Source: an uncultured Collinsella sp. (GTDB lineage Bacteria > Actinomycetota > Coriobacteriia > Coriobacteriales > Coriobacteriaceae). Taken from it: DNA of 64,000 nt. Positions 26,062 to 34,656 of this stretch are shown in pieces. Every line of letters begins with the position of its first letter. Position 1 is the stretch's first letter. A model generated the notes under the pieces. It searched no databases. It was given only the letters and a program-made list of their open reading frames with translations, and was not told where the DNA came from. A program made the position numbers and the translations under genes. The DNA lies in NCBI GenBank assembly GCA_947002045.1, contig CAMQJB010000005.1, forward strand, positions 7,849 to 71,848. The letters run 5' to 3'.

Positions 26062-27786
26062 CTACATACGCCCCAATTCGCCCACGATATGCCCCACGCG
26101 GTCCTCGGGCTCCTTGACCTCTACGCCGTTGTAGCGGAAGAACCGCGCTGGGTCGTGCATCAGGTCCTCGAGCGGCACCAGCACAAAGTCGCGCTCGCCG
26201 ATCAGCGGATGCGGCAGGCGCAGTTTTTTACCGCCGTGGATCTCGCCGTCCATCCACAGCAGGTCCAGGTCGATGGTGCGCGGGCCGTTGACCTTGGCCT
26301 TCTTGGAGCGGTCACGCCCCAGCTCGACCTCGATCTTCATAAGCTCGTCGAGCAGCACCAGCGGCGCCAGCTCGGTCTTGATCTCGATGACGGCGTTGGC
26401 AAACGCATCTTGGCGCGTCTCGTAGGCCGGCTCGCTCTCGTAGATGCGCGAGCAGTTGGACACGCAGGTGAGCGGAATCTCGGCGATCATGTCGCGTGCG
26501 GCGCGGATGTTGTCGCAACGATGCCCCAGGTTGGAGCCCACGGCCACAAACGCACGGCGCGGTTGCGGCTTGGCGACAGCCCAGTAACCGTTCAGGAACT
26601 GCGCAAAGCCGGTAACGTCGTGCACGCGCACGACGTTGGCACCGGCCTGGATAGCGCCCAGGCACACGCCAAACGTGGCGGCATCGCGCGCGGCCGCCTC
26701 GGTCACGCCCGAGACGGCGCCCACAAAACGCTTGCGCGACACGGCGCACATGAGCGGATAGCCCAGCGACGCCATCTTGGCGGTCTCGCGCTGGATGACG
26801 ATATCCTCGTTGGCCGTCTTGCCAAAGCCCGGACCGGGATCGATACAGATGCGGTCGCGCGACACGCCGGCATGGATGAGCGTGCGGGCCTGGTCGGACA
26901 GAAAGCCCATGACGCGGCGCATGATGGGCGCCGAATCGGGCAGGGTAAAGCGGCGGAGCTGAGAGGTGGGCACGTAGGCCTCCTCGCGGCGGGCGCTGCG
27001 GCGCATCATGGCGGCCAGGTGGTCATTGGGCTCCGGCACGGGCTCAGGGTTCGCAGCGGCCTCGGCGACAGGGGCGACCTGCTCGGCGGCCGATGCCTCC
27101 TGCTTCTGCTCGTCCGTGGGCTCCGGCGCAGGCTCCGGATCGCCAAACGGCAGCGAGGGCTGCACCACGCCACCCGGCAGCTTGGCCTCCGTCTTGGGCT
27201 CGCCCAGCAGCTTGCCACGGCGGCGGGCAGGCTTCTCGGCCTCGCGTGCAGCCTCGGCGGCCGCCTCGCGCGCCTTTTCGGCAACAAACGCCGCTGCCGA
27301 GGTATCGAGCTGCACCGTTGCATGCGTGCGCGTGGGCGCCGCGACCTCGCCGGCGTGCATCACGATGACGCCGCAGGTACTCGTCGCGACAAACTCGACC
27401 ATCTTGGGGTCGGTGAAGCCCGTCACGTCGTTAACGATTGAGGCACCGCAGCGCACGGCAGCCTTGGCGACCGCCACGTGGCGCGTGTCGATCGAGACGA
27501 TAGCGCCCTCTTTGGCCAGCGCGCGCACCACGGGCAGCACGCGGCGAGCCTCCTCGTCGGGATTGACCGGGGTAAATCCGGGGCGCGTAGACTCGCCGCC
27601 CACGTCGATGATGTCGGCGCCGGCATCGAGCATCGCCAGGCCGTACTCGATGGCGGCATCCGGGTCGAAGTGCTCCCCGCCATCGCTAAACGAATCGGGC
27701 GTCACGTTGAGGACGCCCATGATGCGCGGGCGGTCAAAGCTGAGCTCGTACTTTCCGCACCGCCATGTCTTGCTATCGTTCGCCAT
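26062..27786 (-). CDS. folP-folK: Bifunctional dihydropteroate synthase / HPPK (FolP-FolK fusion)
   Basis: This 574-residue fusion covers two consecutive steps of folate synthesis. Residues ~1-420 are FolP: IMGVLNVTPDSFSDGG, DVGGESTRPGF, VSIDTRH, IVNDVTGF, DPGPGFGKT and the C-terminal SRKRFVG. Between the IVMHAGE strand and the FL..QARTLIHAGV helix sits a ~120-residue insert of Ala, Glu and Pro-rich sequence (residues ~160-285), absent from ordinary DHPS. Residues ~425-574 are FolK: AFVAVGSNLGHR, SRIYESEPAYE, GRDRSKK and GPRTIDLDLLW. There is no folB domain. The ATG at 27786 has AGGAGG six bases upstream; an ATG two codons earlier is too close to it. Confidence 0.92.
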   Translation of the reverse strand: MANDSKTWRCGKYELSFDRPRIMGVLNVTPDSFSDGGEHFDPDAAIEYGLAMLDAGADIIDVGGESTRPGFTPVNPDEEARRVLPVVRALAKEGAIVSIDTRHVAVAKAAVRCGASIVNDVTGFTDPKMVEFVATSTCGVIVMHAGEVAAPTRTHATVQLDTSAAAFVAEKAREAAAEAAREAEKPARRRGKLLGEPKTEAKLPGGVVQPSLPFGDPEPAPEPTDEQKQEASAAEQVAPVAEAAANPEPVPEPNDHLAAMMRRSARREEAYVPTSQLRRFTLPDSAPIMRRVMGFLSDQARTLIHAGVSRDRICIDPGPGFGKTANEDIVIQRETAKMASLGYPLMCAVSRKRFVGAVSGVTEAAARDAATFGVCLGAIQAGANVVRVHDVTGFAQFLNGYWAVAKPQPRRAFVAVGSNLGHRCDNIRAARDMIAEIPLTCVSNCSRIYESEPAYETRQDAFANAVIEIKTELAPLVLLDELMKIEVELGRDRSKKAKVNGPRTIDLDLLWMDGEIHGGKKLRLPHPLIGERDFVLVPLEDLMHDPARFFRYNGVEVKEPEDRVGHIVGELGRM

Positions 27787-27880
27787 GAACATCCTCCTAA
27801 AATGCCCGCGCCGCCGCGCTCGGGCGCAGGCGGCGGGGTTGCTTTGCAATCAGTCTTTCTATTGTATCCGCGCACACGGG

Positions 27881-28633
27881 CTAGAACGCAAACGCGGCCG
27901 CGATGTCGCAAGAAATCAGCAGGTCGGCATTTGCATCCTGATCGGTGGGAGCAAGATTGCAAATGGCCAGCGTATCGCCGGTAAAGTAGCGCGTAAGGCC
28001 CGCCGCCGGATACACCACGAGCGAGGTCCCGCCCACAATGAGGGCATCGGCCGCGGCAATGGCGGCGACGGCGCCGGTCAGCACACGCTCATCGAGCGGC
28101 TCCTCGTAGAGCACCACATCGGGCTTAATGCGCCCGCCGCACGCAGGACACACGGGCACACCCGCGGCGTCCTCGTGTTCGCGCGAGCAAATCCACTCGG
28201 CGCTATAGACCGCGCCGCACGACTGGCAAATGTTTCGATGGACCGATCCGTGCAGCTCAAACACACGCTGCGAGCCGGCCATCTGATGCAGACCGTCGAT
28301 ATTTTGCGTCACCACGGCATTTAGCTTTCCGGCGCGCTCCAGCTCGGCCAGCTTGGTGTGGCAGCGGTTGGGCTTGGCGCCAAGCGCGATCATCTTGGTG
28401 CGGTAGAAGTCGAAGAACTCGGCCGGATGCGCCTCATAAAAGCTATGCGAGAGCATGGTCTCGGGCGGATAGGCAAACTGCTGGTGATACAGGCCGTCCA
28501 CGCTGCGGAAATCGGGGATGCCACTCGCCGTGGAAACACCCGCGCCGCCAAAGAAGACCACGCGCTTGTGGGTGCCGAACAGCTCTTCCAGCGCGGCGGA
28601 GGCCTGCTTGGGATCCGTTATTGCCTGCGTCAT
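27881..28633 (-). CDS. cobB: Sir2-family NAD-dependent protein deacylase
   Basis: The 250-residue protein removes acyl groups from lysines using NAD. The NAD-binding motif GAGVSTASGIPDFR lies near residues 30-43, the catalytic TQNIDGLH and the histidine in ELHGSVHR follow, and a zinc site is formed by CQSC and CPAC. GGTSLVVYPAAGL and ICNLAPTDQD complete the Rossmann fold. Length is typical of bacterial sirtuins. The ATG has GGAGG upstream. It lies 94 bases ahead of folP-folK on the same strand, so co-transcription is possible but not shown. Confidence 0.93.
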   Translation of the reverse strand: MTQAITDPKQASAALEELFGTHKRVVFFGGAGVSTASGIPDFRSVDGLYHQQFAYPPETMLSHSFYEAHPAEFFDFYRTKMIALGAKPNRCHTKLAELERAGKLNAVVTQNIDGLHQMAGSQRVFELHGSVHRNICQSCGAVYSAEWICSREHEDAAGVPVCPACGGRIKPDVVLYEEPLDERVLTGAVAAIAAADALIVGGTSLVVYPAAGLTRYFTGDTLAICNLAPTDQDANADLLISCDIAAAFAF

Positions 28634-28769
28634 ATGAATCCTCCGTCCTTGTTGGTCGGATGGCGGCGGGCGCTTGCCCGGCGCGCAGCCTTTGGATCGA
28701 CACGCGCGGAGCCCACCACCGCCCCTGTTGCGCTAATCTTAAGCCTGCCAACCCCGTCGAAAGGACACC

Positions 28770-29588
28770 ATGCCTCAGACTTACACTTTCGCCTCGTGGA
28801 ACGTCAACGGCCTGCGCGCCGTGCTCAAAAAGGACCCGAGCTTTATCCAAATCGCGCAAGAACTCGATGTCGATATCTTGGCGCTGCAGGAGACCAAGCT
28901 GCAGGAGGGCCAGGTCGATATTGACCTGCCCGGCTATCACCAAACCTGGAGCTACGCCGAGCGTAAAGGCTATTCGGGCACCGCAGTCTTTAGCCGCCAG
29001 GAACCGCTGCGCGTGCTACGCGCCGACGCACTGCTGCCCTACGCCGGCGAGGGCGAGGCGGCCGAGCTCGTCGCCCAAGCCGCAACCGAGGGCCGCGTCT
29101 GTGCGCTCGAGTTCGACAAGTTTTGGTTCGTGGATGTCTACACGCCCAACGCCCAAAATGAGCTCGCGCGCATCGATGTGCGTATGGCCTGGGACGATGC
29201 CTACCGCGGCTTTTTGAACGCGCTCGAGCGCGAGACCGGCAAGCCCGTCGTAACCTGCGGCGACTTTAACGTGGCGCACGAGGAGATCGACCTTAAGAAC
29301 CCCAAGTCCAACCGCGGCAACGCCGGCTTTTCGGACGAGGAGCGCGGCAAGTTTACCGAGCTGCTCGACGCCGGCTTCACCGATACCTGGCGCGCGGCAA
29401 ACCCCGACGTCGAGGGCGTCTACAGCTGGTGGAGCTACCGCTTTAATGCCCGTAAGAACAACGCCGGCTGGCGCATCGATTACTTCCTGGTAAGTGATTC
29501 AATCGCCGCCGACGTTCGCGACACCGGTATCCGTGGCGACTTCTTCGGCAGCGACCACTGTCCCGTCACCCTCACCCTAGAGTTCTAG
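28770..29588 (+). CDS. xth: Exodeoxyribonuclease III / AP endonuclease
   Basis: This 272-residue DNA-repair enzyme cuts at abasic sites and has 3'-5' exonuclease activity. Family motifs are complete: SWNVNGLRA (metal ligand Asn), LQETKLQEGQ (catalytic Glu), GYSGTAVFS, VDVYTPNAQ, CGDFNVAHEEIDL, GWRIDYFLVS and the C-terminal GSDHCPVTLTL with the active-site Asp-His. AAAGGA precedes the ATG at good spacing. It is transcribed divergently from the sirtuin gene across 136 bases. Confidence 0.95.
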   Translation: MPQTYTFASWNVNGLRAVLKKDPSFIQIAQELDVDILALQETKLQEGQVDIDLPGYHQTWSYAERKGYSGTAVFSRQEPLRVLRADALLPYAGEGEAAELVAQAATEGRVCALEFDKFWFVDVYTPNAQNELARIDVRMAWDDAYRGFLNALERETGKPVVTCGDFNVAHEEIDLKNPKSNRGNAGFSDEERGKFTELLDAGFTDTWRAANPDVEGVYSWWSYRFNARKNNAGWRIDYFLVSDSIAADVRDTGIRGDFFGSDHCPVTLTLEF

Positions 29589-29604
29589 CCCCAACTGACC
29601 CCCT

Positions 29605-29642
29605 GGGGACGGAGGAAAAGGGATCATCTGACCTCGTCCCCC
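29605..29642. repeat. Palindrome with GGGGACGGAGG arm
   Basis: GGGGACGGAGG and CCTCGTCCCC (one-base bulge) form a stem just after the exodeoxyribonuclease gene. The GGGGAC core links it to the dispersed palindrome family of this window. Confidence 0.6.
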
Positions 29643-29645
29643 TAT

Positions 29646-29714
29646 AAGTTGCGGTGGAATAGTTCCTGCTTCGGCCCCAAACAGCCAAAAACGAGAACTA
29701 TTCCACCGCAAGTT
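29646..29714. repeat. 20-bp-arm palindrome with a CCAAAAACGA loop
   Basis: AAGTTGCGGTGGAATAGTTC and its inverse (one mismatch) enclose a 29-base loop containing GCCAAAAACGA, the same core seen in several loops of the array at 23486. It lies between convergent genes and may terminate both transcripts. Confidence 0.8.
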
Positions 29715-29735
29715 CGTAAGGGAACGCAGCCAGCC

Positions 29736-30449
29736 CTACAGTCCGTACTTCACGACGACGCGGTTGATCCGTCGACACCAGGGCCTGTACAGGGCGGCTA
29801 AGAACACGCAGGTCGCGAGGCCGTGTGTGATATCGAACGGCACTGCCGTGGCAAGACGCGCCACGGCGCCCGCCCACGTGAGCGGCTGCACAAAACCGAT
29901 GATGTCGTAGGCGTTGATTACCACGCCGTAGAGCAGGCCCGATGCAAAGCCGTACGCCATCAGCGCCGGCATGCGCACGGTTCCATCCGCACGGTCGAAC
30001 GCGCCCGCATGCGCCAGCGCGCCGCCAACATAGCCAACCAGGCCCCAGGCATACATCTGCCATGGCGTCCACATGCCCTGTCCAAAAAAGAAGTTGCTGG
30101 TCAGCGCCGCCAGCGCACCGACCATAAAGCCGTTACGACGACCGAGCGTCGCCCCGGCGATAATGGCGATGGCACTCACAGGTTTAAAGTCGGGAATGGG
30201 GCCAAACAAGATGCGCCCCGCCGCGGCCAACGCCGCCAAAACCAGCGTTGGCATAATCTGGCGCAGGCCCGGTCGCGACGCCTCGTAGCCCGCAAAGAAC
30301 AACGCAAGCACCAGCGCCACCACGACAAGCATGGCAAGCGCCGCCTGCTCAACGCCCGCCAGCAACGCCGCGGCCATTACCGCCGGCACCGCCAGCAGCA
30401 GTGGGATCTCCAGTTTTGCTAGTAGGCGCGAGACGCGATAATCCGTCAT
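29736..30449 (-). CDS. ECF transporter substrate-binding (S) component
   Basis: The 237-residue protein has about six transmembrane helices and is the membrane-embedded vitamin-capture subunit of an energy-coupling-factor transporter. The segment ILFGPIPDFKPVSAIAIIAG, then NFFFGQGMWTPWQMYAWGLVGYVGG, is characteristic of a subgroup of S components recalled as CbrT-like (cobalamin). The substrate is an inference. The ATG at 30449 is preferred because it lies 2 bases past the ATPase stop; a start further upstream would overlap that gene. It is the last gene of the T-A1A2-S operon. Confidence 0.8.
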   Translation of the reverse strand: MTDYRVSRLLAKLEIPLLLAVPAVMAAALLAGVEQAALAMLVVVALVLALFFAGYEASRPGLRQIMPTLVLAALAAAGRILFGPIPDFKPVSAIAIIAGATLGRRNGFMVGALAALTSNFFFGQGMWTPWQMYAWGLVGYVGGALAHAGAFDRADGTVRMPALMAYGFASGLLYGVVINAYDIIGFVQPLTWAGAVARLATAVPFDITHGLATCVFLAALYRPWCRRINRVVVKYGL

Positions 30450-30453
30450 CCCA

Positions 30454-31965
30454 TCACGCCCTGTAGAACACGTTGTCGGCAAAAAAGTCGGTCGGCGGCT
30501 CCATGCAGGCAATCTCACCGTCGAATATCATGGCAATGTCATCGGCAACCTGCTCGGCAAAATCCAGGTCGTGCGTGGCCATGATGACGGTGCCGCCAGC
30601 CTCTGCATGGTCACGCAGAGCGCGGGCAATGATGCGGCGGCTGGTCAGGTCCAAACCCTTGGTGGGCTCATCGAGCAATAGTAGTTCGGGGCCGATTAGC
30701 AGCAGTTTTGCCAATGCAAGCAGTTGACGCTGCCCGCCCGAAAGATCGTACGGGTGGCGTCCATCCAAGCCCGACAGTCCCAGGCTCGCCGCGCGCTCCC
30801 GCGCCACAGCCTCGTCATATCCGCAGGTCGAAGCCCATTCCATCAGCTCATCGCGCACCGTCTCGGCAACCAGCAACGCCTTGGGATTCTGAGGCAGCAG
30901 TGCAGCCGAGGCCGCCGCGCGCACCATACGACCACGCTGCAACTTGACCGTCTTGGCCAGCACCGAAAGCATTGTCGACTTGCCGCAACCGTTGCCGCCA
31001 ACAACCGCATGCACCGCGCCTGCCGAAAACGACGCATCGAGCCCACGCAGCACCCAGCCGGACGCCCGATCGTAGCGAAACCAGCTCCCTGCCAGGGTGG
31101 TAGCCGACCCAGCGTGCATTTTTGGGAGTATTCGACATCCACCGGCGCTGCTGAAAACTCCGTTTTTTGCACGCCGCGAGGCACCCCACCCCGGCACCTC
31201 GCCAGAAAACAGCTCTTCACGGTACCCCAGGGAGACAATGTCAGCCACCTCGCACACGCGTCCGCCCTCAATCCGGTACGCGCACGTCGCGTATTCGAGC
31301 ATTGGGCGCGGCTGGTGCGTCGCCACGACAACCGTGCAGCCCAACTCGCGATTCACGCGAAACAGCGCATGCAGAAAACTCTTCTCGGCAACGGGATCCA
31401 GTTGGGACGTGGGCTCGTCGAGCAGCAGCACGCGTGGGCGCAACGCCAGCACAGCCGCCAGCGACAGCAGCTGTTTGCGTCCACCCGAAAGCGTATCGGT
31501 ATCGCGGTGGAGCCAATCCTCCAACCCAAAGAAATAGCTGGTCTCGGCCACGCGACGGCGCATCTCGTCGCGCGACATGCCTAAGTTTTCCAGACCAAAC
31601 GCCATCTCGTGCCACACGGTTTCGCACACGATCTGGTTCTCGGGGTCCTGAAACACATAGCCCACGCGCTCCGCGGACGCCCGAACATCCATGTCGGCAA
31701 CGCTCTCGCCCAGCACGCGCAGCTCGCCAGCGCATTCGCCCGTCGGCGAAATCTCGGGCTTGAGCAGCGAGAGCAGCGTCGACTTACCCGACCCAGTACC
31801 ACCTACCAGCAGTGCAAACGCACCTTGGGGGACAGACCAGTCGAGCCCGTCGAGCACCAGCGCCTCAGCCCCGGGGTAGGTAAAGCTCAGGCCCCGTACC
31901 TCAATCGCGGGTACATCAGAGCCGCACGCCACGCCCGTTACCGAGCAGCTATCCAACCGGGTCAT
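30454..31965 (-). CDS. Fused double ATPase of an ECF transporter (EcfA1-EcfA2)
   Basis: The 503-residue protein holds two ABC ATPase domains in one chain. Domain 1 (about residues 20-245) has Walker A GGTGSGKST, signature LSGGRKQ and Walker B VLLLDEP; domain 2 (about residues 285-490) has GGNGCGKST, LSGGQRQ and LLLLDEP, each with a D-loop and switch histidine. They would power uptake through the adjacent T and S proteins. In many bacteria A1 and A2 are separate genes; the fused form is known in Actinobacteria. Its ATG shares one base with the stop of the T component (TGATG). Confidence 0.92.
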   Translation of the reverse strand: MTRLDSCSVTGVACGSDVPAIEVRGLSFTYPGAEALVLDGLDWSVPQGAFALLVGGTGSGKSTLLSLLKPEISPTGECAGELRVLGESVADMDVRASAERVGYVFQDPENQIVCETVWHEMAFGLENLGMSRDEMRRRVAETSYFFGLEDWLHRDTDTLSGGRKQLLSLAAVLALRPRVLLLDEPTSQLDPVAEKSFLHALFRVNRELGCTVVVATHQPRPMLEYATCAYRIEGGRVCEVADIVSLGYREELFSGEVPGWGASRRAKNGVFSSAGGCRILPKMHAGSATTLAGSWFRYDRASGWVLRGLDASFSAGAVHAVVGGNGCGKSTMLSVLAKTVKLQRGRMVRAAASAALLPQNPKALLVAETVRDELMEWASTCGYDEAVARERAASLGLSGLDGRHPYDLSGGQRQLLALAKLLLIGPELLLLDEPTKGLDLTSRRIIARALRDHAEAGGTVIMATHDLDFAEQVADDIAMIFDGEIACMEPPTDFFADNVFYRA

Positions 31966-32954
31966 CAGCCAAACCTCTTCTCGTCAATCGCGTACAGCAC
32001 GCAGGGCAGCGCCATCCAGGTCGCATATACGACATAGCCCAGCCACGGCGCCGGCACCGATAGTTGCGGGTAAAACGAATACTGCGCCATCGCGGTCCAC
32101 GCCACTGCCGTCGTGGCCACGCCAAACAGCGCAAGCCCAACCAGCGCGGCAACATCGCCGCGCCCCAGCCGATACCGCGCGTACGTCGTGCGGCGTGTCG
32201 CGGCGCCCCACCCACGGGAGCGCATAGCGTCCGCGCGCTCCAGCGAATCTTCCATGCCCCAGCCCATCAACACGCTCGACGCCCGCAGGCGCGAGCGCAC
32301 GGGGTCGGCCGGCGCGCGGCCAGGCACATCAATCGCATCCTGCACCGCCAGCACCGTACGACCGCGGCGCAAAAACTGCGGGATAAGCCGCATGCACATC
32401 GAGATCATGAGCGCGATCACCGGCGCGGCGTTACCCAAAAGCGCAAGCACCTTGTCGTAGCCAAGCATCGATGCCGCCGCCTCAAACCACAGCACGCTCG
32501 CCACAAACAGCCCGCCCATGCACAGGCCGTAAACCATGCTCTCCAGATACACCGCACGCATGCCAATACGGAACAGCTCCGTCGAGCCCGAGGCACCAAA
32601 CAGCGGATTGAGCACCGCGATGATCAAAATCACCGGCAGCTGCCAGCGAAGCGCCCCCAACGTACGCGCGGCGCCACGTGTCGCAAACCCGTACGCCAGC
32701 CCGCCCGCAAGCGACAGCGCAATCAGCACCGGCTGCATCGAGAACATAGTGAGTCCCAGCGTCAGCACCATGTAGAGCGCCGGCACCGCCGGATGCGACA
32801 TCGAAAATGCCGCGACGGGTTCGTTGCCCGATTCCTCTCGCATGATATCCACGGGCACCTCCCATCCCCTCGCGCAAAACGCCAACGCCGCAGCGCCGCC
32901 GCCATGCACAACCAGCGCAAACACCACGCCGGCGGCAGCGACACCGGCCGTCAC
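31965..32954 (-). CDS. ECF transporter transmembrane (T) component
   Basis: The 329-residue membrane protein resembles EcfT/CbiQ. It has several hydrophobic helices and the coupling-helix motif ADAMRSRGWG (about residue 240), the family Ala-Arg-x-Arg-Gly type signature that docks on the ATPases. The helical segment SVLMGWGMEDSLERADAM also matches. The start is uncertain: GTG at 32954 gives this length but has a weak ribosome binding site, and internal ATGs at codons 38 and 52 are possible. It is divergent from glmU across 96 bases and is the first gene of the ECF operon. Confidence 0.85.
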   Translation of the reverse strand: MTAGVAAAGVVFALVVHGGGAAALAFCARGWEVPVDIMREESGNEPVAAFSMSHPAVPALYMVLTLGLTMFSMQPVLIALSLAGGLAYGFATRGAARTLGALRWQLPVILIIAVLNPLFGASGSTELFRIGMRAVYLESMVYGLCMGGLFVASVLWFEAAASMLGYDKVLALLGNAAPVIALMISMCMRLIPQFLRRGRTVLAVQDAIDVPGRAPADPVRSRLRASSVLMGWGMEDSLERADAMRSRGWGAATRRTTYARYRLGRGDVAALVGLALFGVATTAVAWTAMAQYSFYPQLSVPAPWLGYVVYATWMALPCVLYAIDEKRFG

Positions 32955-33050
32955 GCGCCAATCGCTACGCGCTCATCATATGCCTGCGGTATCATATTGC
33001 GCCGTGTATCGTTTCCAAACACACGTCTCTATAACGTAACAGGAGATCAC

Positions 33051-34463
33051 ATGGACGCAACCGCAATTATCCTCGCCGCCGGCGAGGGCACCCGCATGAA
33101 GTCGAACCACTGCAAGGTTTCGCACAAGATCCTGGGCAAGCCCATGGTCCAGTGGATCGTCGACGCCACCATCAAGGCCGGCTGCAGCCGCGTCGTGGTC
33201 GTCATCGGCAGCCACGCCGACGAGATGCGCGCCCTTATCGACGGCGCCTACGCCAACAGCGCCACCAAGGTCGAGTGCGTCGAGCAGACCGAGCGCCTGG
33301 GCACCGGCCACGCCGTCAAGGTCGCGCTCGAGGCCTGCGGCATCACGCAAGGCCCCGTCGTCGTGCTCAATGGCGACCTGCCACTCATCACCGCCGACAC
33401 GGTCGCCAAGTTCGCGCAGACCGTCGCCACCGGCGAGCTCGCCTGCACCGTCATGACCATGACCCCGCCCGACCCCTTCGGCTACGGCCGCATCAAGCTG
33501 GGCGCCGACGGCCAGATCGAGCGCATCATCGAGCAGAAGGACTGCACGCCCGAGCAGGCCGCCACGCTGCTCGAGTGCAACGCCGGCTGCTACGCCTTCG
33601 ACGGCGCGCAGCTCGCCGCGCACATCGACGAGATCGGCAACGACAACGCGCAGTCCGAGTACTATCTGCCCGACATGCTCGAGATCCTCAAAGGCCACGG
33701 CCAGGCAGTCTCCATCTTCCACTGCGATGACTACCGCGACGGCCTGGGCGTCAACAGCCGTATCCAGCTCGCGCAGCTCACCGCCATCGCGCGCGACCGC
33801 ATCAACGAGCACTGGATGGCCGAGGGCGTTACCTTCATCGACCCCACGCAGGCTTGGATCGGCCCCGACGCCACCATCGGCCGCGACACCGTCGTGTGGC
33901 CGCAGACGCACCTGATCGGCCACGTCACCGTGGGCGAGGAATGCCAGCTCGGCCCCAACAGCCGCCTCACCGACACCACCGTCGGCAGCGGCTGCACCAT
34001 CGATGAGACCATCGCCATCGAGGCCGTCATCGAGAACGGCGTCGACTGCGGCCCGCGCGCCTACCTGCGCCCGGGCACCCACATGCTCGACGGATCCAAG
34101 GCCGGCACGCACGTGGAGATCAAGAAGTCCACGATCGGTGAGGGCTCCAAGGTGCCGCACCTGTCTTACATCGGCGACACCACCATGGGCTCCGGCGTCA
34201 ACGTGGGCGCAGGCTCCATCACCTGCAACTACGACGGCGTCCACAAGCACAAGACCGTCATCGGCAAGGATGCCTTCATCGGTTCCGACACCATGATGGT
34301 CGCGCCCGCCCAGATCGGCGACGGCGCGCTCGTTGCCGCCGGCTCCGTCATCACCGAGCCGGTTCCGGCAGACGCACTCGGCCTGGGCCGCGCCCGTCAG
34401 GTAAATATCGAGGGCTGGGCCGCCGATTACCGCCGCCGTCTGCACGAGGACGACGAGGTATAA
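33051..34463 (+). CDS. glmU: Bifunctional UDP-GlcNAc pyrophosphorylase / GlcN-1-P acetyltransferase
   Basis: This 470-residue enzyme makes UDP-N-acetylglucosamine for peptidoglycan. The N-terminal uridyltransferase has LAAGEGTRMKS, QTERLGTGHAV, VVVLNGDLPL and GYGRI; the usual L-P-K-V of the nucleotide loop reads N-H-C-K-V, with the lysine kept. The C-terminal left-handed beta helix (from ~residue 265) has hexapeptide repeats (IGRDTV, VTVGEE), then EIKKSTIG, HLSYIGD and GAGSITCNYDG, the acetyltransferase active site. The ATG at 33051 has AGGAG five bases upstream. A terminator follows. Confidence 0.96.
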   Translation: MDATAIILAAGEGTRMKSNHCKVSHKILGKPMVQWIVDATIKAGCSRVVVVIGSHADEMRALIDGAYANSATKVECVEQTERLGTGHAVKVALEACGITQGPVVVLNGDLPLITADTVAKFAQTVATGELACTVMTMTPPDPFGYGRIKLGADGQIERIIEQKDCTPEQAATLLECNAGCYAFDGAQLAAHIDEIGNDNAQSEYYLPDMLEILKGHGQAVSIFHCDDYRDGLGVNSRIQLAQLTAIARDRINEHWMAEGVTFIDPTQAWIGPDATIGRDTVVWPQTHLIGHVTVGEECQLGPNSRLTDTTVGSGCTIDETIAIEAVIENGVDCGPRAYLRPGTHMLDGSKAGTHVEIKKSTIGEGSKVPHLSYIGDTTMGSGVNVGAGSITCNYDGVHKHKTVIGKDAFIGSDTMMVAPAQIGDGALVAAGSVITEPVPADALGLGRARQVNIEGWAADYRRRLHEDDEV

Positions 34464-34479
34464 CGTTTTACCAAGCACA

Positions 34480-34514
34480 AAAGGAGCTGTTTCCATGGGG
34501 ACGGCTCCTTTTTC
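34480..34514 (+). terminator. Rho-independent terminator after glmU
   Basis: AAGGAGC and GCTCCTT form a stem (16-base loop) that runs directly into TTTTTC. Confidence 0.8.
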
Positions 34515-34656
34515 TATCGTGACCTGCGCGACCGGATGAGTGGTCGGTTCGTGTCCGTTGACGGTAAAGACGTTATCAAGGCTCGATAAGCCCCGTCACG
34601 CGGTTACAATGCAACAAGGCATCTATATGGCATTCGATGTATAAAGGAGAAGGGTA

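Noticed and set aside
32064..33050. Longer glmU start
   Set aside because: The extension is antisense to the ECF T gene; the ATG at 33051 with AGGAG begins the LAAGEGTRM domain correctly.
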